Of a DNA stretch of 64,000 nt, positions 1-10,110 are shown piece by piece. The notes under the pieces are model-generated. The model was not told the origin of the DNA. It saw only the letters and a program-made list of their open reading frames with translations, and ran no database searches. The stretch covers positions 1 to 64,000 of the forward strand of contig JAERTF010000170.1 of the NCBI GenBank assembly GCA_016845105.1, given 5' to 3'. Origin of the DNA: Bacteroidota bacterium. Its GTDB lineage: Bacteria > Bacteroidota > Bacteroidia > Bacteroidales > F082. The translations under genes and the position numbers were made by a program. Every line of letters starts with the position of its first letter. Within the stretch, counting starts at the first letter, position 1.

Positions 1-181
1 CTATAAAAGTTAATCCAAATCATCATACTTTGCGAAGTATAAAATAGGTCGGCGCAATTAGATACCATATACTTTTTTTACAACAAAAACTTGAATACCA
101 TATTGCATATGATCGTATAACTCTGAACATCAGGTTATAGCATTAATTAAAAGAAGTCAATATTTATACAATAATTTTGTT

Positions 182-189
182 TACATTTG
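182..189 (+). promoter_or_regulatory. Putative Bacteroidota -7 promoter box (TACATTTG) ahead of the cobalamin riboswitch
   Basis: TACATTTG matches TAnnTTTG and lies a few nt before the start of the riboswitch. Confidence 0.5.
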
Positions 190-194
190 CCATA

Positions 195-385
195 ACTATG
201 GTGTCAATTCCATCTGACCTGATGGATGACTTAAAAGGGAAACAGGTGTGAATCCTGTACAGTTCCCGCTGCTGTAATACTCAAATTCAGCTTTTGAAAC
301 CTGGTCACTTTTTCTGTAAAATCAGAAATGGGAAGGCCTCAAAAGTGAGTAAGTCAGAAGACCTGCCTTGGTTAAAATTGATCAA
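195..385 (+). promoter_or_regulatory. Cobalamin (AdoCbl) riboswitch
   Basis: Characteristic core AAAAGGGAAACAGGTGTGAATCCTGTACAGTTCCCGCTGCTGTAA followed by the B12-box-like AGTCAGAAGACCTGCC; upstream of a TonB receptor locus. Confidence 0.93.
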
Positions 386-497
386 AGCTTTCGGGATAAA
401 AGCAAGGTGATATATTATCATTCCAACTAGTCTAATCCTGTAAAGTTTTGAGATTTAATTGTTTAACTTATTAATTTTAAATCTTAAAGCTTTTTTT

Positions 498-1787
498 ATG
501 AAAAAAATTTATTTTCTAATGGTAACAACACTAGTGTTGTTAGGTGTGCAAAAAATAATTGCACAAAACACAGTCGCTCATCAAGTAATAGTATGTTCCG
601 GGGGTAATATCTCGGATCCGGAAGATTTCGTAACGGTTGCAGCTTTTTTACCTGCAACAGGTATTACAACTGTGTTTGATACTATTTACACTCAATCGGT
701 TCAAAATGTAATAGTTGAGAATGAAGTAGCTTTTGTTGCAGCCCAAGATTCAATAGTAAAGTATGATTTGAACACATACAACAGGTTAGCTGCCATCGAG
801 GCACCAGGTGTACACAAATTGGCCATTCGAAATGAAACTTTAATTGCCACATTTTGGTATCCACTAACTTCAGGGTTTGTAAAAACATTCTCTACCAGTG
901 ATCTCAGTTCCATATACACATTTGAGGAAGTATCAGATGAAGCTGATGGAATTTTGGTTTTTCCTGGTAACCTATATACTGTGGTGGCAGTTCCAGGTGG
1001 CTGGGCTAGTACAAGTGGAAAGATGGCATGGCTTGATATAGACAACAACAATGTTGTAGGTGAATCAGATTTGAATGAATATGGGCACGGTGTTAGCTAT
1101 TTTATTTCATATGATACAGGAATACCCAATCATATGGCTGTTACAAAAACACCATGGGGTGACTCAACCTTTAATACTTATGGGTTTACTGTTATAGGAG
1201 AGCCAACAGGAGTTAATACTTATGACGGTGTAATGCAGGGTTTTACAGGGCAAAACAATACAATTCTCTATGCACAAATAAATGATGGAATTGGAAAAAT
1301 TGACTTGGAAAATCACATACTTGACGAAAACCTTATTATAGACCCACAGGTGCTAACTATCTCAAGTTCAACATACGATAGTGTAAATAACCTATTTTAT
1401 GTTTCAACAACAGATTATTTTTCCACAGGAGAGGGAACAATTTATAATATTGATGGTGAAGAAATTGGTTCATATGAGGCTGGAATATCACCAGAGGCCA
1501 TTGCAATTGATTACAGAAATAATACAATTATTGAAGAAAAAATGATTTCTGGAATCAGAATATACCCAAATCCCGCTAATCGAAATATAACAATAAGAAC
1601 AATTGACAATGCCAAATTTGACCAAATTAAAATCACAGATATCAGTGGTCGAATGGTTTATAAAAAAACTTTATATTCTGAAATAGTTAAAACTACGATA
1701 GATATAAGTTACTTAAGAAATGGTTTGTATTTTGTTAATTTAATTGGCGACAAGCAGATTACCAGCAATACCTTTATAAAAAATTAA
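498..1787 (+). CDS. Secreted beta-propeller (YncE/DUF5074-like) protein with T9SS type A sorting domain; probable cobalamin-locus surface protein
   Basis: Signal peptide MKKIYFLMVTTLVLLGVQKIIAQ; repeated propeller-like segments; C-terminus IRIYPNPANRNITI...GLYFVNLIGDKQITSNTFIKN. Start moved to the internal Met at 498. Confidence 0.75.
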   Translation: MKKIYFLMVTTLVLLGVQKIIAQNTVAHQVIVCSGGNISDPEDFVTVAAFLPATGITTVFDTIYTQSVQNVIVENEVAFVAAQDSIVKYDLNTYNRLAAIEAPGVHKLAIRNETLIATFWYPLTSGFVKTFSTSDLSSIYTFEEVSDEADGILVFPGNLYTVVAVPGGWASTSGKMAWLDIDNNNVVGESDLNEYGHGVSYFISYDTGIPNHMAVTKTPWGDSTFNTYGFTVIGEPTGVNTYDGVMQGFTGQNNTILYAQINDGIGKIDLENHILDENLIIDPQVLTISSSTYDSVNNLFYVSTTDYFSTGEGTIYNIDGEEIGSYEAGISPEAIAIDYRNNTIIEEKMISGIRIYPNPANRNITIRTIDNAKFDQIKITDISGRMVYKKTLYSEIVKTTIDISYLRNGLYFVNLIGDKQITSNTFIKN

Positions 1788-1797
1788 AACTAATATC

Positions 1798-1836
1798 GGA
1801 GCCTGGTGTTGGAACAGGCTTCGAACTTTTTTTTTG
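1798..1836 (+). terminator. Possible intra-operon hairpin/attenuator (GGAGCCTG...CAGGCTTC followed by a T tract)
   Basis: Stem of about 8 bp including one wobble pair, followed after GAAC by a run of T; lies between genes 1 and 2 of the locus. Confidence 0.4.
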
Positions 1837-1838
1837 TT

Positions 1839-2819
1839 ATGAAACGCATCTGCATAAATACTTTTCTGATACTCTTTTTTCTGCTAGATAGTAGTTATCT
1901 ATTATATTCACAATATGCACCACCAGCAGGACAACCTGGCTCAACAGCAATTTATGCTGATACCAATATTTTTGTCGCTTGGGCAAATTCGTGCGATATT
2001 GAGCGTGGCTTTGTAAACATATCGGTCCCATCTTTGGGTAAGGCTACAGTTGGTGACAATGAAAGTGCATTAAACAAATCAGACAATAATGTTGTAAGTC
2101 TTGGAGATGCAGGAATTGCATATTTATATTTTGATATTCCTGTGGCTGATGGAAACGGTTGGGATTTTGCTGTATTCGAGAATTCATTTTCGGATGATTT
2201 TCTGGAACTTGCCTATGTTGAGGTTAGCTCAAATAATACCGACTATTATCGTTTTAATTCTATTTCCTTAACACAACATGAAACGCAGATTGAAACATTT
2301 GGTGTGTTAGATGCCACCAAAATATACAACCTGGCTGGTAAATACAGAGGTGGTTACGGCGTTCCTTTCGATTTATCCGAATTGGCAGGAATTGGTGGTT
2401 TAGATGTTTATAACATTACATCAATAAAGATTATAGATGTGGTGGGAAGTATAGATAGTACTTATGCCAATTATGATTTAGAAAACAGAATTATAAACGA
2501 TCCCTGGCCAACACCGTTCGAGTCATCAGGGTTCGACCTAGATGCTGTTGGGGTTATTAACAATAGAGACAATACTGGAATCTATAATATTAAAAGTGTT
2601 CGAGGAAGTATTTTTCCAAATCCCACTACAAATAGTTTTAACATTAATACCAAAGAAAAATGTAATAAGATTATCGTTTCCAATCTAAGTGGAAACGTTA
2701 TTAAAGAAATGGTTAACCCAATGGGTGAAATTGATATAAAGTTCCTAACACCAGGATATTATATTGTAAGTATTCATTTTGACAATAAGATCACCACAGA
2801 TAAAATGATAAAAATGTAA
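1839..2819 (+). CDS. Secreted protein with T9SS type A sorting domain, second gene of the cobalamin-riboswitch locus
   Basis: N-terminal signal MKRICINTFLILFFLLDSSYLLYSQ; C-terminal IFPNPTTNSFNI...GYYIVSIHFDNKITTDKMIKM. Confidence 0.7.
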   Translation: MKRICINTFLILFFLLDSSYLLYSQYAPPAGQPGSTAIYADTNIFVAWANSCDIERGFVNISVPSLGKATVGDNESALNKSDNNVVSLGDAGIAYLYFDIPVADGNGWDFAVFENSFSDDFLELAYVEVSSNNTDYYRFNSISLTQHETQIETFGVLDATKIYNLAGKYRGGYGVPFDLSELAGIGGLDVYNITSIKIIDVVGSIDSTYANYDLENRIINDPWPTPFESSGFDLDAVGVINNRDNTGIYNIKSVRGSIFPNPTTNSFNINTKEKCNKIIVSNLSGNVIKEMVNPMGEIDIKFLTPGYYIVSIHFDNKITTDKMIKM

Positions 2820-2826
2820 CCTATAT

Positions 2827-4779
2827 ATGTTACGACACCTTTTATATATAATCTGGATTTTTTTGTTTTTAGTAATTACAATTAAAACAAAGAGTCAATT
2901 TATATATGATACACTGCAGTTAAATGAACTGGAGATCATATCTAGTATTGATGATATTAATTCAACAATAAAGAAAACCACAATTGATTCAATAGCTCGT
3001 AAGGAACTAAAATTGAGTAATATTGGTGAGTTGCTTGCATCCTATACACCGGTATTTGTTAAGTCTTATGGAAAAGGATCCTTAGCTACAGTTTCGTTTA
3101 GAGGAACGGGAGCATCACACACAAAAGTATTGTGGGAAGGATTTGATATTAACTCGCCTATGTTAGGCCAAACTGATTTTTCGTTACTTCCAGGAATTTT
3201 TTTTGATGAGGTTGAATTATACTATGGTGGAAGCTCCCTTTCAAAATCGAGTGGTGCATTGGGAGGAAGTGTTGTTTTAAAAAGTAATGGTATCCATCAA
3301 ATAAAAAATCCAGTAATTATTGAACAAACAATTGGTAGCTTTAGTACTTATCAATCTTCCATTGGTATAAACCTAAAAAAGTCCAAGCTTTATTCAGGGA
3401 CTCGAATTTTCCGACAATCATCTAAAAATAATTTCAAATACTACAACAACGCTATACTTCCTACAGGGCAAGAAATGACCCAAAAAAATGCTGATTTCGT
3501 TAACATTGGTTTTACCCAACAGTTTAGTTATCAGTTAAACTCAAAACAAAACTTAACTTTCATAACGTGGAATCAGTGGAATAATCGTAATATTCCAACT
3601 ATCATGGCAAACATCGAAAAAGGTGGTAATCAAGAGGAATGGCAAGATGACTTTTTTTCGAAGAATATATTGAAATGGGAGCTTAATAGTACAGGAATAA
3701 ACTGGAAAGTAGTAGGAGCATACTTTTATGACAATATGAGTTACTACCTAAAAACCTCAAATAGCCTAAACACTGAAATATCAATAATTGATTCCCAGAA
3801 TAAAATTGAGAGCTATTCACTAAAAGCTAATATGTCGAGTGAAATCTCGAATGGTTTAATCATTAAAACTGGGATTAAGCTTGTTCATGAAAAAGTAAAC
3901 AGCAATAATTATATTGATATTAAAAAGAGGAGTTTAGTAGATGCATTTGTTAGTGCAAAAAAGAAGTTATCACATAAATTTACTGCACAAGCACTTATTA
4001 GATCAGAAGTATCTGACATTGAATTTACCCCAATTATGCCAATGATTGGTATAAATTATAAGCCCATAAACTCCACTGATCTTCATTTAAGATTAGTTCT
4101 TTCCCGAAATCAAAATAATCCTTCATTAAACGATTTATACTGGTATCCCGGAGGAAATGAAGAATTATTACCTGAAATTAGCCTTGATTCGGAACTTGGA
4201 ATAGATTATTTATTTCATATTAATACCAATAATATTGCTGTTTCAAGCAGCATATATGCATCATCAGTAAAAAACTGGATAATGTGGAGACGAGGAGACT
4301 ACACCTATCTGAGTCCTGAAAACATTGCAAATGTATTTGCCAGAGGAATTGACTTGTCAGTAAAAACAAATGGAAATATTAAATTTTTTACCTATAGTTT
4401 ATTTTGTGAATATGCTTATACCAGAAGCACAAACAATAGTCAGGAAGCAAAAAGAAACGGAACTTTAAATACACAATTATTATACGTACCAATACATTCA
4501 TTAGTCGGGTACCTAAATCTAGGGTACAGGAGATTTTCTGCAACTTGGAATATCTCTTACACAGGTGAGCGAAACACATCGCTCAATACTGATGATTATT
4601 TTAAAGTACCTTCCTATTTACTCAATAATGTTTCAATAGGAAAGTCATTAAATATTAAAAATTCAGACATTTACATCCGTTTTAAGGTAATTAATTTATT
4701 TGACATTGATTATCAGGAGGTACTATGGCGAGCAATGCCAGGAAGAAATTATGAATTTTCTCTAAGTGTTAAATTATAA
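2827..4779 (+). CDS. TonB-dependent outer membrane receptor, BtuB-like (cobalamin uptake predicted)
   Basis: Plug motif VSFRGTGASHTKVLWEGFDINSPMLGQTDFSLLPG, beta-barrel ending NYEFSLSVKL; downstream of the cobalamin riboswitch. Confidence 0.85.
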   Translation: MLRHLLYIIWIFLFLVITIKTKSQFIYDTLQLNELEIISSIDDINSTIKKTTIDSIARKELKLSNIGELLASYTPVFVKSYGKGSLATVSFRGTGASHTKVLWEGFDINSPMLGQTDFSLLPGIFFDEVELYYGGSSLSKSSGALGGSVVLKSNGIHQIKNPVIIEQTIGSFSTYQSSIGINLKKSKLYSGTRIFRQSSKNNFKYYNNAILPTGQEMTQKNADFVNIGFTQQFSYQLNSKQNLTFITWNQWNNRNIPTIMANIEKGGNQEEWQDDFFSKNILKWELNSTGINWKVVGAYFYDNMSYYLKTSNSLNTEISIIDSQNKIESYSLKANMSSEISNGLIIKTGIKLVHEKVNSNNYIDIKKRSLVDAFVSAKKKLSHKFTAQALIRSEVSDIEFTPIMPMIGINYKPINSTDLHLRLVLSRNQNNPSLNDLYWYPGGNEELLPEISLDSELGIDYLFHINTNNIAVSSSIYASSVKNWIMWRRGDYTYLSPENIANVFARGIDLSVKTNGNIKFFTYSLFCEYAYTRSTNNSQEAKRNGTLNTQLLYVPIHSLVGYLNLGYRRFSATWNISYTGERNTSLNTDDYFKVPSYLLNNVSIGKSLNIKNSDIYIRFKVINLFDIDYQEVLWRAMPGRNYEFSLSVKL

Positions 4780-4782
4780 TCT

Positions 4783-5832
4783 ATGTATAAAAACTTTTTG
4801 TTACTACTTGTTATTTTTACTGCCATTAGCTGTAAAAAAGAAGATAATACAAATCCTCCCACATTTTCAATTATTAAAGGAGGTATGTTTATATTAAATG
4901 AAGGTAACTTTTCAACTGCAAATTCCTCTCTGTCATATTATAACCCTGGTAATCAGCAAATTGAAAACAGTCTGTTTTACAAGGTAAATAATGTACCACT
5001 AGGAGATGTGGCCCAAAGTATTACATTAAATAATCAAACAGCATTTGTTGTTGTAAATAATTCAGGGTTAATTTATGGTATTAACACTAGTACTTTACAA
5101 TATGAGGGAAAGATTAATAACCTTGTTTCTCCTCGTGAGATTATTTTTATTAATGATAACAAGGCTTATGTAAGTGACCTATATTCAACATCAATATCCA
5201 TTGTTGATCCTATTAACTATAATATCACAGGATCTATTGAGGTAGGTAAGAGCACTGATTGTATGGTTAAAGTTGATAATAAGGTTTTTGCAGCAAATTG
5301 GTCGGGATATAATCAATCAAAGCTCAATAATACAATAATGGTAATTGATATGGAAACGGATATACTCATTGATTCGATAATAGTTGGAAAAGAGCCAAAT
5401 AGCCTAGTAACTGATAAAGATGGAAAAATATGGGTATTATGTAGTGGTGGGTTTATGAATGATGAATTGCCATCATTGTGGCAAATCAATCCGGTAACTC
5501 ACCAAATAGAAAAAACCTTCCATTTTGAAGTTATAATGCAAAACCCTGAAAACCTATGTGGTAACGGTAATATTGATTCTCTTTTCTTCACAAATGATGG
5601 CGTATTTGCAATGTCAATCTATGACAATGAATTACCTAAAAAGGCAATAGTTGAATCAGATAACAGAACTTTCTATACCTTGGGTATTGATCCCACCACA
5701 AGCGAGATTTATGTTTCTGACGCCATTAATTACGATCAAAATGGTATCATATACAGATATGGGTCAAGTGGTAATCTGATATCATCATTTAATGTAGGTA
5801 TTATTCCAGGTGATATTGCATTCAACTATTGA
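4783..5832 (+). CDS. Surface lipoprotein, YncE/DUF5074-type beta-propeller, BtuG-like
   Basis: Lipobox AISCKKEDN with a charged residue run after Cys; propeller repeats (KAYVSDLYSTSISIVDPINYNITGSIEVGKS...). Confidence 0.75.
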   Translation: MYKNFLLLLVIFTAISCKKEDNTNPPTFSIIKGGMFILNEGNFSTANSSLSYYNPGNQQIENSLFYKVNNVPLGDVAQSITLNNQTAFVVVNNSGLIYGINTSTLQYEGKINNLVSPREIIFINDNKAYVSDLYSTSISIVDPINYNITGSIEVGKSTDCMVKVDNKVFAANWSGYNQSKLNNTIMVIDMETDILIDSIIVGKEPNSLVTDKDGKIWVLCSGGFMNDELPSLWQINPVTHQIEKTFHFEVIMQNPENLCGNGNIDSLFFTNDGVFAMSIYDNELPKKAIVESDNRTFYTLGIDPTTSEIYVSDAINYDQNGIIYRYGSSGNLISSFNVGIIPGDIAFNY

Positions 5833-7085
5833 TTTATCATTTCCCCATTTAATATCACCTTTTCAACTTTATTTGTACCATAATAATAAGGCAAATATTC
5901 GTATGTTGGAATTTTAGTTGTAATAAATACATTTGCTTTTTTACCTACGGCTATACTACCTAAACTGTTGCTAATACCCATTGCATATGCTGTGTTAATG
6001 GTAGTTGCATTTATAGCCTCCTCAGGAAGCATTTTATAGAGTATACATGCCATAGAAATTATTAATTGCATATTGCCCGAAGGAGATGAACCGGGATTAA
6101 AATCACTTGCCAAAGCAACCGGTAATCCTGCATCCATCATCTCCCTTACTGGTGAATATTTCATTCCCAAAAAGAAAGCAGCACCCGGTAACACAGTTGG
6201 CATTGTTTCAGAGTTCAATAATGTTTCTATTTCTTCCCTACCTGTAAATTCAAGATGATCAACAGAAAGTGCATTGTATTTAACACCTGCTTGTATCCCC
6301 CCCGAATAATCAAGTTCGTTTGCATGAATCTTTCCTCGTATATTATACTTAGCTCCTGCTTCCAATATGCGCTCCGTATCTTCAACGGTAAAAAAACCAG
6401 TATCGCAAAACACATCAATATAGTCGGCTAATCCCTCAGCTGCAATTTGCGGAAGCATTTCATTAATAACAATATCAACGTATTTTGTTTGATCCGAACG
6501 ATATTCAAGTGGAATTGAATGAGCTCCTAAAAATGTGGATTTGATTGTTAAAGGTGATATCTCTTTGAGTCTTTGTATAACTCTTAACATCTTTATTTCC
6601 GACTCAACGGTAAGTCCATAACCACTTTTTATTTCCACAGCGCCAGTACCATATTTGACTATTTCATTAAGTCTTTTCAGTGAACTTTCGACCAATTCGT
6701 TTTCTGTAGCTTCCTGCATCAGCTTAGCTGAATTAAGTATTCCTCCCCCACGTTTGGCAATTTCCTCATAAGAAAGCCCCTTTATCTTATCGATATATTC
6801 AATCTCACGTGAAGCAGGATAAACCAAGTGAGTGTGCGAATCAACAAAAGAGGGAAAAACCATCCTACCATCGGCATCCATAATTGTAACTGTGTTATTT
6901 TCTTTTATGGACAAAGAATCATCAAGATTATTCATACTTCCAAACGCAGAAATAAGTCCATCTTCAATATACAAAAATGCATTCTTAATGGTTTTCAACT
7001 TTGCCATTTCCTTTCCCTTTACTAGAGGCTTAGGAATACTCTCAACCTGAACAAGTTCTTTAATATTTTCGATTAAAATTGACAT
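5826..7085 (-). CDS. hutI: Imidazolonepropionase
   Basis: Amidohydrolase motifs PSFVDSHTHLVYPASRE, TFLGAHSIPLEY, KIHANELDYSGG, ALASDFNPGSSPSGNM; start at MSILIENIKE rather than the longer ORF start. Confidence 0.92.
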   Translation of the reverse strand: MSILIENIKELVQVESIPKPLVKGKEMAKLKTIKNAFLYIEDGLISAFGSMNNLDDSLSIKENNTVTIMDADGRMVFPSFVDSHTHLVYPASREIEYIDKIKGLSYEEIAKRGGGILNSAKLMQEATENELVESSLKRLNEIVKYGTGAVEIKSGYGLTVESEIKMLRVIQRLKEISPLTIKSTFLGAHSIPLEYRSDQTKYVDIVINEMLPQIAAEGLADYIDVFCDTGFFTVEDTERILEAGAKYNIRGKIHANELDYSGGIQAGVKYNALSVDHLEFTGREEIETLLNSETMPTVLPGAAFFLGMKYSPVREMMDAGLPVALASDFNPGSSPSGNMQLIISMACILYKMLPEEAINATTINTAYAMGISNSLGSIAVGKKANVFITTKIPTYEYLPYYYGTNKVEKVILNGEMINQ

Positions 7086-7197
7086 ATCTTTATGATTTTG
7101 TTTTTTAGATTGAATATACTTAAGGTTTTGATGCCTAACGAATAACATAATAATAAGCTCTAATGGCTATTGTTTCAATCAAATCTAACATATCATG

Positions 7198-7205
7198 CAA
7201 AGATA
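7198..7205 (-). promoter_or_regulatory. Putative -7 box (TATCTTTG on minus strand) for hutI
   Basis: CAAAGATA on the plus strand, reverse complement TATCTTTG matching TAnnTTTG. Confidence 0.35.
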
Positions 7206-7287
7206 AATAACCTTACCATACAACCCTCAATTAAAATATCTTGTCAATTGAGTTATAAAGTATGCACTAATAAGTTTAAAAAATAGG

Positions 7288-7295
7288 TATATTTG
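7288..7295 (+). promoter_or_regulatory. Putative -7 box (TATATTTG) for the C10 peptidase gene
   Basis: Match to TAnnTTTG 35 nt upstream of the ATG. Confidence 0.45.
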
Positions 7296-7329
7296 CCGTC
7301 AAATTAATTTTAACACAATTTTCAACCCT

Positions 7330-9414
7330 ATGAAATCAAAAGTCTTACTAAGCATTTTAGTGCTGTTTGCAGTAACAGCAAGTATATTCGCAAAAGATAT
7401 TAGCTTATCCAAAGCTGAACAAGTTGCGGTTAATTTCTTTTTTGAGAAATCAAATCAATATGGAGAAGCAGTTAATTATTATGATTTAAATATAACAGAA
7501 TCATATTTGGCAGAAGACGCATATTATGTGGTTAATTTTGAAGAAGGATGGGTAGTAGTATCAGCAAACGATGCTATGACTCCTATTATTGGATATAACT
7601 TTACTGACAATTTTCCCGCATTAGAAAATGGTTTCTACGGTTTTCAGAGCTGGATGCAGTCATATGTTGATCAGGTAGTTTTTATACGTGAAAATAACAT
7701 TGAAGCTGAAGCTGATGTTGTATCGCAATGGGAATCATATACTACAAATGATCCAACTACTCTTAACATGAGAGGTGGCAGAGATATTGATCCCTTAGTT
7801 ACAAGTTTATGGAATCAAGATAATCCATATAATGCAATGTGTCCGGAAGATGCAGCAGGTCCTGGTGGAAATGTTTATGTTGGTTGTGTTTCAACAGCGA
7901 TGTCAATAATAATGCATTATTGGAGATACCCCCTATCAGGTACAGGTTCAAACAGTTACTATCGCTACCCCTATGGAACAATAAGTGCGAATTTTGGTGA
8001 AGCTGATTACAACTGGGATGGCATGACAGATGTTATTAATGATAAGTATATTTGGGAGATTGCAGAAATTGGATTCCATGGAGCTGTTTCTGTTGAAATG
8101 ATGTTTGGACCTGATGGTTCTGGTGCATACAGTCAAGATGTTCCCTTTGCGATGAAGAATTATTTTAATTATCAAAATACTGTTCAATATTTATCCAAGA
8201 ATAGTTATACAACCAGTGCATGGGAAGGAATGATGCAAACAGAACTTGATAATTTTAGACCAATCTATTATTCTGGTCAATCAACAGATGGCGGACATGC
8301 TTTTGTTTGCGATGCATACCAGGGTTCAAACTACTATCATTTCAATTTTGGATGGAGTGGTTCAGGTAATGGTTATTATTCATTACAAGATGTAGGTGGG
8401 TTTAACCAATATCAAGGAATGGTTAGAAATCTTTACCCAGGAGATGCTTCTTATCCTTACGTTGCTTCTGGATTGAAAGAACTTTCAACTCTTGTTGGTT
8501 CATTTACAGATGGTAGTAGTCCTGCTGAAGATTATCCTCAGGGAATGGATGCTCAGTGGCTAATTAGTCCGCAAAACGAACAAGACTCAGTAACAAGTAT
8601 TACCTTATCATTTATTGAATTCGACACTTATCATAATGATTATTTAAAAATTTATGACGGTGGTGATGAAAATGCACCCTTAATTGGTGAATTTAGCGGA
8701 ACAGATGTTCCTTCGGATATAACCTCAACAGGTAATCAGCTCTTTATTACATTTAGTTCTGTTGGCGAAGCACCAGGATTTAAAGCTGAATACACATCAC
8801 TGCTTCCTGCATGGTGTACATCAACACAAATTACTGATCCTTCAGGTACTATTACTGATGGTAGTATGAGTTTTTATTACAATAATGGAACCAGCTGTGT
8901 ATTTAATCTTAGTCATCCTGAAGCTGTAAGATATAGCCTTGATTTTACTGCAATGTCTACCGAAGAAGGAAAAGATAATGTAAAGGTATATAATGGTGCC
9001 GATGCCTCACTCATTGGTGAATACTCAGGTACAACAATCCCTGATCCAATAGTTGTTGAAACAAATGCAATGTTAATTATGTGGAGTACAAACTCTACCA
9101 TAAGAGACGAAGGTTGGTCATTTGACTTTACTGTTGATGGTGTTGGTGTTGAAGAAACTATCGTTGAAAACTTAAATGTTTATCCTAATCCCACAACGGG
9201 AATGCTCAATGTTAAATTTGATGCTGAAAAACAAGGAAATATTGAAGTTAAACTTGTAAGCATTAACGGACAAGTTATTTTTAATGAAATGATGACCACA
9301 ACTTCGGGGCAATATAATACTAGCTTCGACATTAGTGATAATGCAAAAGGTATATATTTGCTAAGCATTACCAGCGATAATGAAAAAATTGACAGAAAAA
9401 TAGTTCTTAAATAA
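7330..9414 (+). CDS. C10 family (streptopain-like) cysteine peptidase with CUB-like domains and T9SS type A sorting domain
   Basis: Propeptide, catalytic Cys in YVGCVSTAMSIIMHYWRYP, catalytic His in GGHAFVCDAYQG, two CUB-like segments, C-terminal VYPNPTTGMLNV...GIYLLSITSDNEKIDRKIVLK. Confidence 0.9.
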   Translation: MKSKVLLSILVLFAVTASIFAKDISLSKAEQVAVNFFFEKSNQYGEAVNYYDLNITESYLAEDAYYVVNFEEGWVVVSANDAMTPIIGYNFTDNFPALENGFYGFQSWMQSYVDQVVFIRENNIEAEADVVSQWESYTTNDPTTLNMRGGRDIDPLVTSLWNQDNPYNAMCPEDAAGPGGNVYVGCVSTAMSIIMHYWRYPLSGTGSNSYYRYPYGTISANFGEADYNWDGMTDVINDKYIWEIAEIGFHGAVSVEMMFGPDGSGAYSQDVPFAMKNYFNYQNTVQYLSKNSYTTSAWEGMMQTELDNFRPIYYSGQSTDGGHAFVCDAYQGSNYYHFNFGWSGSGNGYYSLQDVGGFNQYQGMVRNLYPGDASYPYVASGLKELSTLVGSFTDGSSPAEDYPQGMDAQWLISPQNEQDSVTSITLSFIEFDTYHNDYLKIYDGGDENAPLIGEFSGTDVPSDITSTGNQLFITFSSVGEAPGFKAEYTSLLPAWCTSTQITDPSGTITDGSMSFYYNNGTSCVFNLSHPEAVRYSLDFTAMSTEEGKDNVKVYNGADASLIGEYSGTTIPDPIVVETNAMLIMWSTNSTIRDEGWSFDFTVDGVGVEETIVENLNVYPNPTTGMLNVKFDAEKQGNIEVKLVSINGQVIFNEMMTTTSGQYNTSFDISDNAKGIYLLSITSDNEKIDRKIVLK

Positions 9415-9436
9415 TAGGGCATAAAATAATACAGAA

Positions 9437-9469
9437 GGGACGTTGAGAAATTAACGTCCCTTTTTTTTT
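9437..9469 (+). terminator. Rho-independent terminator
   Basis: GGGACGTT GAGAAATT AACGTCCC followed by T9. Confidence 0.9.
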
Positions 9470-9564
9470 GCTCAAAGAGTCGTAGCTATGAATGATTTTA
9501 CAGTAATGGGGACTGCCTTGTTCAGGCAGAGAACATATATCTGTTGAAGATAAACCTTTGTTTA

Positions 9565-10044
9565 CTATTTTTCTAATTGAGCTACCATGTCATGTACTCG
9601 TGAAAGCATTTGTTTCAATAGCTTATCATCATTCTCTCCATGCAAGCAAGCAATTACTTTCTTCTGGAAACCATAACATGTCATATGTCGCATGTCTAAC
9701 TGTCGACCAATTTCATATGACGAAATGGCAGCTACATTGCACACAAGATATGCAATCTCAAGTGCACTATTGATTGGTATTTTGCATCTGTGGAAAATTG
9801 TATGTGCCGTTGCTGACTCTTCTTTTTTACACCTAGTGCACCTGCGAGATGACAAGCTCTTTCCTTTGCAATAGTTAGTACTACCACATTTTGAGCATAC
9901 AAAACCATCCTTCCATTTAATCTCTGACAATAGATTCAATGCCGACTCATTATCCGGAATAACCTCCTTGAATTTCTTAGCCGTTGCAGCTGCTGCTATA
10001 TTTTTTAACTCACTTTTATTCATCTCAGATGTACTTCTTGCCAT
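9565..10044 (-). CDS. IS1595-type transposase zinc-ribbon/HTH N-terminal domain protein without DDE domain
   Basis: Zinc ribbon FVCSKCGSTNYCKGKSLSSRRCTRCKKEESATAHTIFHRCKIP then HTH-like ISSYEIGRQLDMRHMTCYGFQKKV; the ORF stops before any DDE region. Confidence 0.7.
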   Translation of the reverse strand: MARSTSEMNKSELKNIAAAATAKKFKEVIPDNESALNLLSEIKWKDGFVCSKCGSTNYCKGKSLSSRRCTRCKKEESATAHTIFHRCKIPINSALEIAYLVCNVAAISSYEIGRQLDMRHMTCYGFQKKVIACLHGENDDKLLKQMLSRVHDMVAQLEK

Positions 10045-10069
10045 TAATAAAAATTGGAACAATTATTGA

Positions 10070-10077
10070 CAAAGATA
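10070..10077 (-). promoter_or_regulatory. Putative -7 box (TATCTTTG) for the zinc-ribbon protein gene
   Basis: CAAAGATA on plus strand; half of a divergent pair with 10111-10118. Confidence 0.4.
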
Positions 10078-10110
10078 GTCAAAGTGATACTAATGTGATA
10101 TAAAATAGTG

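Noticed and set aside
701-1051. Antisense and overlapping ORFs of 60-160 aa in the track (for example 701-1051 -, 4388-4579 -, 41181-41648 -, 41682-42167 -, 45424-45750 -, 48020-48490 -)
   Set aside because: They lie inside strongly supported genes on the other strand or frame, have low-complexity Ser/Ile/Leu-rich translations and no recognisable domain
5826-7085. Histidine utilisation operon
   Set aside because: Only hutI is present; no hutH, hutU or formimidoylglutamate-processing gene lies next to it
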